The notes: generated by a model from the sequence alone, not told the origin. A stretch of DNA of 64,000 nt from Cornus controversa (GCA_026545225.1 CM048845.1:55652033-55716032), one strand, 5' to 3'; positions 1 to 12,500 are shown, counted from the first letter of the stretch. A program made the numbers and translations.

Positions 1-273
1 TTCTGTCATGCCCCAATTCCCCAACTCCCGAGAAAATCGGAGGTTAACCCGTCCATTAGTCCCAATGGACCCTTTTTACCCTCTATAAAGTGCCATGCTA
101 TCACGCCCCAACTCTCGAGTCCCGAGAACCGAGGTGTGAACCCGTGAGATCATCCTCACGCTATAACCACCACCTAATTATACAACCTCAATTTCTTACT
201 ATTTTCATGAAAATTGGGCATGACCCATTCTAATAAATCAGATCCTGATACGTTATTCCTACTTTAAATTCAA

Positions 274-426
274 ATGGACACTTATGGGCACGTGTCCCCC
301 CAACATTCACATCTAAAAATCAAAATTGACACTTCTGGGCACGTGTTCCCCCAGCATTTATATCTAACAAGCAAAATGGACACTTCTGGGCACGTGTCCC
401 CCCAGCATTTCTACAACATGCATATT
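274..426. repeat. 51-bp tandem repeat x3 with a CACGTG core
   Basis: Three near-identical 51-bp units start at 274, 325 and 376. Each carries GGGCACGTGT followed by a C-run, so the palindromic G-box core CACGTG occurs three times at regular spacing near the 3' end of the LTR as read on the minus strand. bZIP and bHLH factors are known to bind this core; a role here is inference. Confidence 0.85.
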
Positions 427-1169
427 ACAATAAAAAAAAATGTCTCAGTCCTTGAATGTCCATCTCATATACATAGATCACTTGAATAAAATACAACTGA
501 AGGAATTGAATCATCATAATCGCTCCATATATTTAGTCCAATGGTACAACATTTATCTAATATCATGGACATACAATCAATTCTAAGGAATCTAACCACC
601 ACCTCTACCATCAGTACCATCAGTTCTCCAACTGACTCCGTAATCAGCGATACCTGCAAAACCTGGGAGGGGGTGAGCTCAAAGGCCCAACAAGGTATGT
701 TGAACCATACTATCACTGCTGCAGCAGGTCAATCCTCACATATTCTCAAAAATATACACATTTAAATATATCACAATATTTAAATTATGCTCCACCTAGC
801 ATACATGAACCAACAATGTATATGGTAATTCTAACACATATGGACATATAAGCCAATTACACAGGATTTTTGAAATCATTTTCAACATGCTTGAAAGCAG
901 AAAACATCCAGCACGAATATGTATAAAGAATATATATGTCTATTTACATAAAATAATGTAAATCAATCATCACGTCCCCTACTCGACAAGTAGCAATCTC
1001 AAATGCAAGGTAAAAGCATTTAAATAATACATCATGCTTAACAACAAATAGTGCAAGCAACATCATACACTTGTCTCTCCCTCTTAGACTCAACCCGATA
1101 TCCTAACATGATTCTTGACCAATCATGTGACTGAGATACTTCCCACACAAGTACAACACCATCACCAAG

Positions 1170-1450
1170 AATTTACATCCTCCAAAGTGACTATCCCACC
1201 ACAACCGAGGATTTACCTCCTCCAGGTGGTTATCGTCCCACCACTACCGAGAAGTTCACGTCCTCCAGGTGGTTGTCGTCCATAATTTTAATTCTCATCG
1301 AGTATTTACCTACTCCAAGGTGACTATCCCACCATTACCGAGAAGTTACATCCCCCAGGTGGTTACCCCACCACTACCGAGGATTTACCTCCTCCAGGTG
1401 ATCTGACCACTAAGCACCGAGTACTGACCTACTCTAGGTGACTTAGCCTC
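1170..1450. repeat. Degenerate ~40-bp minisatellite inside the LTR
   Basis: Six units built on 'accgaggatttacctcctcc' plus 'aggtgg' lie with their ccgag motifs near 1206, 1248, 1299, 1339, 1378 and 1418, i.e. mostly 39-51 bp apart. The units are diverged from one another, unlike the 51-bp triplet at 274. Confidence 0.75.
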
Positions 1451-3534
1451 TTTTACCTGTTTACTCACAATGGCCCTGTACATGCATTTCGGACATGTAT
1501 AAATTGAACATCTAAAAGTCATACTACACAATGTATAATTAAGTTATGAAAACACTTAGCATGCATTTCACCTCCACAAAGCCACATGTATGACTACCTA
1601 TACATGTAAAACCTAGCATACAGTTCGTATATGCTCACAAACCTCACTTAAGCACATTTTAGTCATGCTTCACCCGTGCACACATTTTCTATATACAGAT
1701 AGCATGCATTTAATTCACATAAACTCACATATAGTCACGTATATGTCAAATCGTGCATATACATCACATATGCACATATACCAGCATAAATATCATCATG
1801 TTTCACTCAATCCATGCATTTACCACAAGTGTCTAGTATGCATTCTAATCACTATATATATTCACATATATATTACATCACCCACATATATAATAAGAAC
1901 ATATAGAACACCTAACTTATCATAATCATGCTTTGCAAATGCCCATCAAAAGTTATATTCATATTTAGCATACATTTCTAACACTGTACCCATATATATA
2001 ATCACACACATATATATATATATATATATTTAACACCATGCATAAAATCTGCCTATGCATACAAAATAACATTTAACTAAACATGTATTAATTAGCATGC
2101 TTCACATGGGCTCAATCTACACATATACATATCACAATGTACATAAGCATTTAAATCTAGCATGCTTTCATATCCCAAATATATATATATATATATATCC
2201 ATATATATATACCTTAACCACACTTATATATATATATAAGCACCTATATATATATATAATTATCATATATGAACAATCAATAGAACAGAACATATGTAAA
2301 ATTAACGACGTATTTAAAATATATACGTAGGAGATAGAGGCAAAAATCAACTTGCCTTGAGTCCCGCTCTTTCTAAGCCCGTGCCTGCAAAGCGGTCTGA
2401 AGTCCCGGTCCAGTTCGGCGTCAAAGTTCATGCAAACCATCCACTTTCTTCTTTCCATTCCCATGATTGGTCCAACTTATATTATTAGCCCAAATCACCC
2501 ACTATCTTCAGCCCAATTAATTAGGCAAGCCCGAATATCAAAATCCATCCGTTTACAATCACTTTAACCAACCATCCAATCCACCATCATCCCAAACTAC
2601 CACAATCAAAACCCAATTTTGAAACTCAGCCAGAATCAACAACCATAAAGACCGAACCCACGGCCAACCACCATTAGCCGCTAACACCTTCGGCCCTATC
2701 AAGAACTACCTGCCGGAATCACCCATCACCGAGGGCCATACAAGCTCAACCTATAGCTGAGCTTCCTCAACACCACCTATGGAACCACCATACACCATAA
2801 CTGAACCAAAGAAAACCCATAAACCAGCCATGCTCGAACCCAACTGACCGAAAGCCCATCGCCATAACCACCCAAAGCCGTCAACAAAGCAGTCCAATAC
2901 AACTAGCCCCAAAGCCGACCCACTACCCAAAACCCAGCCGTGAAGAACCCAGCCGAGTCCCCATTGTCGAACACCACCACCACCATTCGGTCCACCACCA
3001 CAGACCCAGCCGAAATCAACCACAACCCAATCGTGACAGCAACTGCTGCTGCTATCCCGAACCCGTGAACACCCATAAGCACTGTGGCTAAACCCCAGCC
3101 AAACAGAGCCTCGCTGACCACCACCTCGGAACCCACCTGCTGAAGCAACACCAAAAGCCTCAAAATTAAACCCATTTGAGAGCCAACACTGACCCACTGG
3201 CAGCCGAACCACCGAGCGTCATCGCTACCAGCCATAGCCAAACAAACCCCAACCGCTACAGCCGAACCCAGTCGAGCTCAACCCAAAATCGGACAGAACA
3301 CGGCCTCCTCCAGCCGTCGCTGTCGCCTTCAGCCACTGCTGGAGCACCACCTTCACCGTCACCCAGGTGAAGCCCCACTGTGAGCAACACCCAGTCGTGA
3401 ACAGCCTAGCCGAACCGAGCCGCCACGCGATACCAAACAACACCACTGAGAACAGCAAGCAACCACAGTCGCCGTCGACACCACCGCCGAAAACAACCTC
3501 CACCGCCGCTGCTAGGGCAGCCGGAATGAGCCCA

Positions 3535-3655
3535 CCCTTTCTTTCCTTCAGTTTCTCTCTCTCTCACCTGATTTCTCTTTCTCTTTTTATTTTCTTTTTT
3601 TCTTTTTCTTTCTTTTCTTTTCTTTTTCTTTTCTTCTTTTCTTTTTCTCCTCTAA
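3535..3655. repeat. Polypyrimidine (TTTC/TTCT) tract
   Basis: About 120 bases almost entirely of C and T, dominated by ctttt/tttct runs, at the edge of the CCG-rich part of the LTR. It is low complexity and explains the Phe/Ser-rich reading frame here. Confidence 0.85.
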
Positions 3656-4015
3656 TATACACCACACATTTTCCTACACACCCTCCACCACATATTTATT
3701 TATGTGTATAAAATATGTATATACTACCATACATGTATATATACATACTTATATACATGACAACCACACAATTATACATGTGCACCACCATTCCCTTATA
3801 ATTGCATATAAGCCTACCATATATTTATAATTAAATATAAATATAGGTACTATACATATATATGTAGATATATATATATATATATATATACATACACCTT
3901 CCATTTATATAGAAATTTCTATACCCACACCTTTTTGAATTTTAATTAATTTGAAAAGTTTTAACCCGGTTCAAAAATAATTCAGAACCGGTTAAAATGA
4001 ATCCGGGTCGTTACA

Positions 4016-6560
4016 TAGACAATATTTTGGACGACGTTGTTACTCAAGAATTGTCCTTGTAGAGGGGTGAATAAGGAATATAAGCAAATAATAGAACTTT
4101 TTCGGTTTAGACTTGTTTTGACAAAAGTAATCTTGTTTGGACTTTTGTCAAACACTTGATGAGCTTATGTATTCAACAAGTGAGAATGAAAATTGTAAAT
4201 ACACTATCTATAAGACTCTTATGCACTTAAATGATCTAGTGGATACAATAAGTGAAAGTGCTCATGTAAGTGCAACAGATCATGCTTGTAGTGTGTGAGA
4301 ATGTTGAATGCACATTTATTAAACACATGGTATGCACCTTGATTGACAAATGAATAATCAAATAAATACTCAATCAATCAACATACCCGAGCATTATTCA
4401 TCTCATCCTCCTCATATGAATTAAAGCGTATAAACTCATAACATTCACATACATATATATATAACATACAAAATTTAAACAAATGAAAAACTATTAAGTA
4501 AATGAGTTAAGAGTTAGATAAATGCAAACTAAAGAAACGACGGTTTACATGGTTTGGCACCTCCATTGGTCGCTTACATCCATGCCTCAAGAGCACCTCT
4601 TGAGGAGTCCAATACTATAGGGCTTCCCTTAAGGGTGGAAAACAAACCGTTAAAATTCTCAAGTGCACCAATTGGTCTTCTTTGCTCCGTGAGCACCTCA
4701 TTGAGATTTTCTTGCCAAGCTCATGACTTGGGCTTCTTTTCTATTTTGATAGCTAAGAGGTAATCATTTCTCACTCTAATGAGTGGAGAGCACTACCCAA
4801 CCATTCTCCTTATAAGGTAGAGAATAAATAAACCTTTACAAACTTTCATGAAGCTATCCCTTTTTTGCCAAGAGGACCTCTTGGATTTTCTTTCAAATAG
4901 GATGAATAATAATTTGAGTACAATAGAGAATATTCCTCAATGGATAGATATACAAGTAATAGCTTCATATCCTAGAGTTACAAATGAAGTATTCAAGAGA
5001 AAGCTCAACTCTAAGTTTGCAAGATGAACCACAATGAATGATATGTAAGATAAGGCCCGATGGTGGTTCCTACAAGAGATGTTCTATGAAGTAGAATGCA
5101 AATATTTGTTTTCAAGAGTTTGTCAAGTGTATGCCCATGAGTAGGTTTCTCTCTATCTCTCTTCTCTACCCAAAATTGTTAATACAATGGGTATATATAA
5201 GCTTTTGAATGAATATAACAGTTTGAGACCAGAACTAGCTATTAGATTCAGATTCATATTCCTATAGAAGTAGTCGACTTATGGAAAAAGTAGTCAACTT
5301 ATAAGTTGACTATTCATTTAGGAACAATCGGCTAATTTAATTTTGCTTTGCAGATTCTGAGGCTCTATAATAATAAGTCGAGTGGTCAAACTGATTAGGT
5401 TGACTTATAAGTAGACTTATTAAAGGAATAATTCGATTGTTTTGTCGTGCTCCAAAAGCCTAAGACGTTCTGTAATAATAAGTTGACTATTTATAGGAAA
5501 TAAGTTGATAATTCAAGTATGCTTCAACAACCTCACTTATTTATATTGAAAACATTCAAGTAAATCTCTCAATTTATATTTTGATTTACTTTAAGGTATT
5601 CAATGTAAATAAGAAAAATACCCCCATTTGGATTCAATAAAAATAGTTTCAAAATCAAATTTCAAGTAAGTCAAAATTTGATTTTTCAGTTTTAGTACAA
5701 AACAAATTTTTACAATTTTAAGATAAAAATTCATTGTGCAATTTGAATGACCAAATCAAGTCATTTGGAATTGAGAAAATTCAAACCATCATGATAAATA
5801 ATGGAGTATAATTACCGGGACTTTTTATATCAAGATTCATTAAAAATCTCATATTTATATTTTTGCCCCTAGAATCCTAACACTTAGCCAAATTTCTGTG
5901 CTAAGTTCCTGAAATAGCAACTGTGTATGACAAGACTTTATAAAGTGAGTCAATTGAGTTCAAAACCAAAGTCAATGTATCTAAGAACCATGAATGATAT
6001 TTTCTAATTCAAGTATAGGTTTTAGAATTTGTTTACTCAAGAATTAAGTTCCTTTAAAGCTAATCATAAGCTTAAATTAACCCAATCCCAACAAAGGCTT
6101 TCAAGATGATTAAATGAATTTCATGGCCTAATTTTAAGTGTCCAAAGAACCATGATATAATATGAATAATATGCATTGGTCTTATGGTCTATTAGGTTAA
6201 TAGATGAGTTTTCAAAAGAAGTTCCTTCAAAAATAACCTAAATTAAATACTAAAACTCACCCAAGACTAGCCTACCCACATCTTTGATCTTCAGATCTTT
6301 AAGCTCTTGGATTCTTTCATTATGTGACTTGGATTCATTTCAATTTTGTCATTGATCTTGATTATTGATTTTTGAGTTCTATGATCACGTGGCTTCATAT
6401 ATCTTCTTGTAAGTCCCTTTGAAGTCCAAAGCCTTTAAGATACTTGAGATAATATGATACCTTGTAAAATGCACACTCAACAAAACTTATTAAATCTACA
6501 CTATAATAGATTGTTATCATCAAAATTACCCAATTAACCTTGGATTGAATCCTTGAGGTC
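4016..6560 (-). mobile_element. Copia-type (Sirevirus-like) LTR remnant
   Basis: On the minus strand the region runs from a segment with 'attttgatgataacaatc' (about 6510-6530) to 'ccctctacaaggacaattct' (about 4045-4065), wording that resembles LTRs of Sirevirus-type Copia elements. It also holds the phrase 'tttacatggtttggcacctc' seen in related LTRs. No coding domain is visible. It appears cut at its 3' side by the Gypsy LTR at 4-4015. The outer (right) limit is approximate and the family call is by resemblance only. Confidence 0.42.
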
Positions 6561-8418
6561 AACACACGTAAATCTCATGTTGTTTGTGTGTGTGTTTCTA
6601 TCTGTTTTATTTGCCAATAGTGTGTGCAATCCTAATAAGTTGTGCAATACTATGGGCCCGTTTGGATGAGTGTTTTGATATTGGTTTTTGTTGTATCCTA
6701 AAACATAACATGTGTTATGTTATATTAGTATTTTGAATATTAATCCAAAACACGTTTGGTAACATTATTGTGTTTCATGATTTATGAAAATAGACAGTGC
6801 ATAACATGTTTGGTAACGTCAATGCGTTTTGAGAAATTCGAAACCAAAATACTGAAAACACGATTTGTTGCTCCAAGTGTTGCCAATTTTTTTTGTCGAG
6901 TCTTGTTAATATTTTTTAAAAAAAATGGCAAAGTCTGGTTTAAAATATGACATAATTGATTTACCTGCAATCCTATTATTTCTGTAAACCAACCCTACAC
7001 AACTCTAAATATATATTTCAAGCAATATTCCAACTCCATAAACTTGCAAAAGATGTTAGATATATATTACAATTTGCTCCAAATAGTATGAATCCACAAA
7101 ATTAAAATGAAGAACTTTAGAGCTATCTCCCACCAAACTCTCAATATAGCCATGTTCAAAGTATCCCTATACTTGGACTACAAATAGTGAATAGGACAAG
7201 ACAATATAATAAAAGTCTCTTAAGGAAATACAATCTTCAACTTTACAGATATTTAGATTATGAGCAATAATAATTAAATGCCTTCTTTATATGTGTAGCC
7301 AACACAAACTTATAAGATCTTGTGAAGGTTCTTTGGCACCAAACTTACGCCAGTAATGGGCTTTAGGTGATTAATCCTTAATGAAACAACTTAAACATAT
7401 TTAAATAGGTGAAGTACACTTGCAGAGATTATATGTAACAACCCAGATTAGATTAAACATCAAGCTTCAGTCCCTATGACCTTTTTGACAGCTGATTGTA
7501 AACAAGTTTGGACAACATATATTCAAATGTTAAAGCTGATATAACACCAAATTAAAAAAGTTAAAAATGCATTATATAGTCTTAAATACAAATTCTAGGA
7601 GCCGTTAATCAATTCAAAAAGCAATATGATCACAATACACATTTTCTAAACACGTGTGACAAGAAAATGTGTATTGACACTAAAATATATGTTGAGGTTT
7701 GGACTATCAAAAAAACTAACGCAGCAATTAGCACAGGTCTACTTTAGTTTAGACAACTCAGATATACTTGTATAAACATGCTTGGATTATAATTTGCAGC
7801 TTAGAATACAAGCATAAACATATTAGCCCTTTTTTGCTACTTTTGACGGTAGTTGTGTAAAGTAACAGAACATCTGATATCCACAAATGAATGAACTTTC
7901 AAATCAAATTTCTTTTAAACACAAACAAGTCATAAAAGATATATTGAACTTGTTCCCAAATTTTTACAAAAGATCACCCAATAAAACTACTTAAGCATAA
8001 CAACTTAACACAAAATATTCAAATTCTGAATAAACCATATAATAAAGTTTATAAAAAAAGATATAAATTTTAATAATCTTCAAAGATTGTATAAATTTTT
8101 AAACAGTAGCACAATGTCCATGAGTGTGTATTTGCTATGTTTGTGTCTAATTCTAAAGAAACTGTTGTGTTAACATATCCATAATGAAGTTGAATCCCTT
8201 TCTCATGTCTAAGTCCAAGTCAAATAGAATAAATGATTTTGACAATTTTGCTAAACATGTTCATAATGTTCAGGATTGCCTCAATCCAGAAACATTAAAA
8301 ATTATGCCCAATTAATTAAACCACTAAATAAATTGATTACAAACTTTTATTATAAGAACAAAATCAAAATACATGAGGTCTAATGATGTATAACAAAAAC
8401 ATGACTGGGTACAATTTG
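6561..8418. other. AT-rich intergenic stretch with one TIR-like motif
   Basis: No gene is recognised. A 'gggcccgtttggatgagtg' motif at about 6656 resembles one end of a plant MITE, but no matching inverted partner is seen nearby. The rest is unstructured AT-rich sequence. Confidence 0.5.
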
Positions 8419-8580
8419 TCAAATGGTTTGAATACTAAAAGAGAGGACACCCGCTAATAGTCCTATCAATATGGCAACAATTAAGAGATATTTTCTCTAA
8501 ACAACTCCCACTTGGAAAGTTAATGCTAATTTCAGGTCTGCACCCAGCTCACTCTTGATCTCAATCTCACATAATGAACT
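8419..8580 (-). pseudogene. Unidentified membrane-protein-like coding remnant
   Basis: One minus-strand frame reads 27 codons ending in LALTFQVGVV, then a TAG, then RKYLLIVAILIGLLAGVLS and a few more residues to TGA. The second part is a convincing single transmembrane helix (YLLIVAILIGLLAGVL) after a basic pair, and the first part (EIEIKSELGADLKL) is amphipathic. The in-frame TAG could be a decayed Trp codon, or the two halves may be separate exons. A 'tttttcaag' acceptor-like stretch precedes it. The family is not recognised; it may equally be chance. Confidence 0.25.
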
Positions 8581-8981
8581 TGAAAAAGTTTTTTTTTTTC
8601 TTAAAGCCTACTTGATGGTTGAAGAAAATAGTAAATAATATAGTATACTAACGCCAAATACAAATTAAAGCAACCATCTCATTTTTTCCATATATATATA
8701 TTTAACATATTTTGATTCTCAAAGCTTCAGTTATAAAGGTTTGGCATTAACACGTGCATTATACCCTCTCTTTTAACTGCTGTCTAGTATCATATTTTTA
8801 GTAATTAATATATGTTTATATATGGCAAAGCAGAGCCTCACAAAGTCAAAATAATTTCTATAACTATTAGTAACTAAGCTAAAATGGCAATGCAAAATGA
8901 AAAATCACATTGACAAACCCTTTGAGTTTTGGGTCAGTGAAAACTGAATCCTTCTTCATGCATCCAATGTAAGTTTGAGGG

Positions 8982-9676
8982 AGGGGTGACAATTCGTGTT
9001 CTCGTGTTGTGTCAATCTATAAATATTCTACTAAATAGCTCAACCCTAATCTGACCCATTTAATAATCGTGTCAGATACCTTCAATACTAGCTCAACCTG
9101 TTTATTAAATGTATTACCCGTGTAACCCGTTTAATAAACATGTCCTATATGGCACAACTTGTTTAATAACCTTTTTAATCGGTTTAAATTATATCATATG
9201 AGTTTCTCCACCCCTAAAAATCTCTCTAAAGATCATATAAAAAATAAAGTACATATCAATACATAAATCTTAAAATCAAACTATATTATAAATTTTGTAT
9301 CTATAAATAAACTCAAAAATATACTAAGGTGATTCAACAACTAGAAAGAAATCATAACAATCTCATCCTTGCAGTTGCCAAATAGGTGTTTTATGGCTAC
9401 ATTAGTCATATAAACAAACAAATAGATTACAAACAATTGCAATATATATAACTATGTATATTTAAGTTTATATAAAACCAAAATATATGAGTTTATATGA
9501 ATAACTCGTGCACAGATTATATACGGGTTAAATAGCTTAAACTCAAACCCAACTCATTTTTTCATGTCGTGTTCGTGTCGACCTATTTATTAAATGTGTC
9601 GGCTTACCTTAAACCCAAACCTGCTTAATTCATGTCATCTTCGAGTCATGTTGTCATGTCCAATTTTGCCACCCCT
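8982..9676. mobile_element. hAT-like non-autonomous repeat
   Basis: The left end AGGGGTGACAA and the right end TTGCCACCCCT are inverted copies (10 of 11 bases). The interior is dominated by degenerate 'acccgtttaataaa' and 'gtgtcgtgttcgtgtcgacc' phrases common in a dispersed plant repeat family. A clean 8-bp target duplication is not visible; flanks share only gaggg. It lies beside the decayed ABCA exon, possibly in its former intron. Confidence 0.45.
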
Positions 9677-9963
9677 AGAGGGTGAGAACGCTCTTTAGCA
9701 AAAAGTAGTGAAAGACGATCTGGGTATAAATGAAACAAGACAGGAAAGTGCATGAATATCAAAAGAGAGAAATTCTTAAGAGAACTACCATTTCTAACTA
9801 ATTCAAATTTAAAAAAACTAAAATCAGACTTTGCAACCAACAGAAACCTCCAATATCAAACTCGACTAAACTAAAAGAAATTCAAGATATCAATTCTATA
9901 AAAATAAATAAATAAAATCTAATCAAAACCTTAGATTGTAAAAATAGAAAGTATGATTATTAC

Positions 9964-10900
9964 CTTGTTAGAAGGAATAGGTCTTCCAGGATTATTGGCC
10001 AAAATTTGATTGACGATGGTTCAAATCCTCGAACTTCCATTGCCACTCCAAACGAAATCAAAACAGGGAAGCTTGCTCTTGTCTTCCCATTGAGGAATCG
10101 GAGGAGCGACAAAAGGTTTGGAATCCAAGACGTTCTCAAATGAGGAGAAAGACGCGAATCGAGACTCGGTGGCTCTTTGATGCAGAAGATGAGGAAGATG
10201 AAGAACAATGACGAAAAGAGTGTAGTAACCCTTGTGGACGGGTGTGAGTGGGCGAGTGCGAAGACAGACACTAGGTTGAGCTACCACACTAACAGGGTAC
10301 AGGGTGCTCAATCTCATATCGCCTGGGTGTGGAAAAGGAGATGTGCTTATATGTAGTATGTTATCTTCAAATGGTATGAGGCCTTTTGGGGTAAAACCCA
10401 AGAGCAAAATCGTGCGGGCTATGGCCCAAAAGCAGACAATATCATACCATGTATTGGAGCGGGGTATTACAGTTGGTATCAGAGCCTTAACCCAGCCGAA
10501 AGTGTGCCGACGAGGACATCAGGCCTCGTAGGGGGGTGGATTGTAGTAACCCTTGTCAACGGGTGTGAGTGGGCGGGTACGAAAACAGACATTGGGCTGA
10601 GCTACCACACTAACAAGGTACAGGGTGCTCAATCCCACATCGCCTGGGTGTGGAAAAGGGGATGTGTTTATATGTAGTATGTTATCTTCAAATGGTATGA
10701 GGCCTATTGGGGTAAAATCCAAGAGCAAAACCGTGCGGGCTATGGCCCAAAGTGGACAATGTCATACCATGTGTTAGAGCGGGGTATTACAAGAGTTAAA
10801 GAAATGTGGAGCCCTTTTTTCGCCATGAGATGAGGAGGTTCTTTGTAAACAAGACTCTGAATTGTTGGAGCAGTAGAGCCAAACCTTTCTGCAACTCCAT
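9964..10900 (-). pseudogene. ABCA-subfamily ABC transporter, exon 1, split by a TRIM
   Basis: The minus strand opens with ATG at 10900 and reads MELQKGLALLLQQ...FTKNLLISWRKKGSTFL, the N-terminus of plant ABCA transporters of the ABCA2/ABCA7 group (known form: a cytoplasmic lead, then a first membrane helix). After the TRIM (10221-10791) it resumes as LFSSLFFIFLIFCIKE, then, one frame over, PPIPQWEDKSKLPCFDFVW, then ILANNPGRPIP and a GT donor at 9963. Defects: the TRIM; an in-frame TAA just before it (CAA expected); a one-base loss after IKE; a TGA after GSSRI (CGA expected). Later exons were not found, so only a first-exon relic is supported. A 5' flank with CT-rich sequence lies to the right. 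Confidence 0.8.
10221..10791 (+). mobile_element. TRIM (terminal-repeat retrotransposon in miniature)
   Basis: Two direct repeats of about 250 bp (10221-10471 and 10542-10791), each beginning TGTAGTAACCC and ending GGGGTATTACA, flank a 70-bp middle. The middle starts with the initiator-tRNA-Met binding site TGGTATCAGAGC (10474-10485) and ends in a purine tract (taggggggtgga). No coding capacity. A 4-bp duplication agag flanks it (10217-10220 and 10792-10795). By eye the LTRs differ at roughly one base in ten, so the insertion is not recent. It lies inside a former ABCA exon. It lacks the 5S-like region of Cassandra, so it is another TRIM family. Confidence 0.9.
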
Positions 10901-11360
10901 TGATCGATTTTTCTCTCTAAATCTCTCTGAACTCTCTTTCTCTAGGGCTAACAATGGAGAAATCTAGGGCTTCCACTCATTGAAAACACAAGAGAGAGAT
11001 AGAGGAGAAATATCGGAGGTTCTCTAAACAAATCTAGGGTTTCACTTTCAATATTGTTGCAAATCTCCAAAGCAGTTGTGAGCAAGGAGAGAGGATTTGG
11101 CAAGAAAAAATGTCACGTGCTTTCAGTTTTAGCTTTTATATGTGATGCGGTTGGATCATTTAAGTGAAATTCCTCCGCTATCGTAAAGTTTTATGGGATT
11201 GGACCAAAAACATAACACCATTTTGGTCATACAAGGTTTGCCGTATTTTGAACCAAAATACATAACAATTTTAACTTTCTCAAACCACATCACCACTTGC
11301 CATGTTTTAGGCTATAAAAGTGAAAAAAAAAGAATATCCAGGCCAACCAAACCAAATAGA

Positions 11361-11396
<36 letters not shown>

Positions 11397-11782
11397 TAAT
11401 GTTACATCAACCAACTAATTTAACACGATCCTCAACCGACTGATGATGTAACATTAATGTGAATTAGTTTTTGTAGGACATTAAAAATATAAAAAAAATC
11501 AGACTAAAATATCCTTAAAATTTTAAAATATATTCTCTCTTTCCTCAACTAATAAGTACCCCCACTCTCTCCATCATTAATAATTATCCCCACTCTCTTC
11601 ACCATTAATCATATTTTCTCTCCTTATCCAAATTCATCATCACAACAACACCTGCATTCTTAAACAAATTTTCAGAATATATTAAAATGGTTGCCAGAAA
11701 ATCCATATCTGGACATAACAACACCAACAACTTGTTTTTAGAATATTAGCCATATCTAATATTAGTGGAAGGAAATAAAGAA

Positions 11783-11813
<31 letters not shown>

Positions 11814-12048
11814 CAGCAATGCAACTTAACAACAAAAAGATGAGGAGTGACAGTTATAAATAAAGAGAAGGGAAAGAAAAGAGAATGAAAACGATGGAAT
11901 GGGTAAAAAGGGTATTTTGTCTAAAATACTTATCATATTTAATATACATTGGGAGACTTGGAGAGTACCATTAGTTTATTGCCACGTAAAGGTCTGTTTT
12001 TCTCTCAATATTGTAGAGTTGTCAAATTTAGCATTTTTCATATATATA
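10901..12048. other. Flank of ABCA relic, then AT-rich DNA with a small hairpin
   Basis: 10901-11110 is the CT-rich upstream flank of the ABCA relic when read on the minus strand. A TA microsatellite fills 11363-11393. Directly after it gtaatgttacatca (about 11396) pairs with tgatgtaacattaat (about 11443), a 14-bp stem that may be a small foldback element. A second TA run lies near 11785-11810. No gene is recognised. Confidence 0.5.
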
Positions 12049-12120
12049 TCTATACTATTATTAAAAGTACAAAGGGCATTTTAGTTTTAGTACACTATTT
12101 TTTATTTTTAAATTAAAAAA

Positions 12121-12500
12121 ATATAATTACTCAAGCAAAACCCTTTCCCTTTTTATTTAAATTATTTCCCAAGCAAAACCCTTTCCTTTTTTAATAACCA
12201 TTTCTTCTTATTTCTAATTTCTAAATTTACTTTCTATTTAAATTATTTCCCAAGCAAAACTCTTTCCTTTTTTATTAACCCTTTATTTTTATTTCTAATT
12301 TTAAATTTACTTTTTATTTAAATTATTTCCCAAGCAAAACAATTTCCTTTTCTATTAACCCTTTCTTTTTATTTCTAATTTATAAATCTAAAAGGGCAAA
12401 ACCCTTTCCCGCGACCCTTTCTTTTTATTTCTAATTTCTAAATTTACTTTTTATTTAAATTATTTCCCAAGCAAAACTCTTTCCTTTTTTATTAACCCAT
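12121..12500. repeat. ~80-bp minisatellite near the Helitron 5' end
   Basis: Units containing caagcaaaac preceded by 'aattattt' and followed by 'ctttcctttt' recur with starts at 12132 (partial), 12170, 12251, 12331 and 12468. The usual spacing is 80-81 bp, with one enlarged interval. Units differ by small substitutions and one short inserted variant. Confidence 0.75.

Larger units (their letters stand above)
4..4015 (-). mobile_element. Long (4.0 kb) Ty3/Gypsy-type LTR, Tekay/Del-like
   Basis: Read on the minus strand the segment opens at 4015 with TGTAACGACCCGG and closes at 4 with GGGGCATGACA, giving the TG...CA ends and the pentanucleotide style typical of long plant Gypsy LTRs of the Tekay/Del group. 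The 5 bases at 4016-4020 (tagac) do not match the three bases visible left of position 4, so a simple solo LTR is not supported. It is more likely the 5' LTR of an element running off the left edge. It holds internal minisatellites, a CCG/CCA-rich stretch (about 2640-3530), a pyrimidine tract and several TA microsatellites. It abuts a Copia-like LTR remnant, which it probably entered. Boundaries are good; lineage is inferred from terminal style only. Confidence 0.72.

Noticed and set aside
2751-3212. 153-codon open frame on the minus strand
   Set aside because: It lies in the low-complexity GC-rich part of the Gypsy LTR, is Gly/Val/Trp-rich with overlapping frames of similar length, and resembles no protein family.
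6656-6960. MITE beginning gggcccgtttggatgag
   Set aside because: Only one end is recognisable; no inverted partner or target duplication was found within several kb.
10474-10485. tRNA gene fragment
   Set aside because: TGGTATCAGAGC is the reverse-transcription primer site of a TRIM, flanked by its two LTRs; no cloverleaf can be drawn.
10221-10791. Cassandra TRIM
   Set aside because: The LTR lacks the 5S rRNA-like A/C-box region that defines Cassandra.
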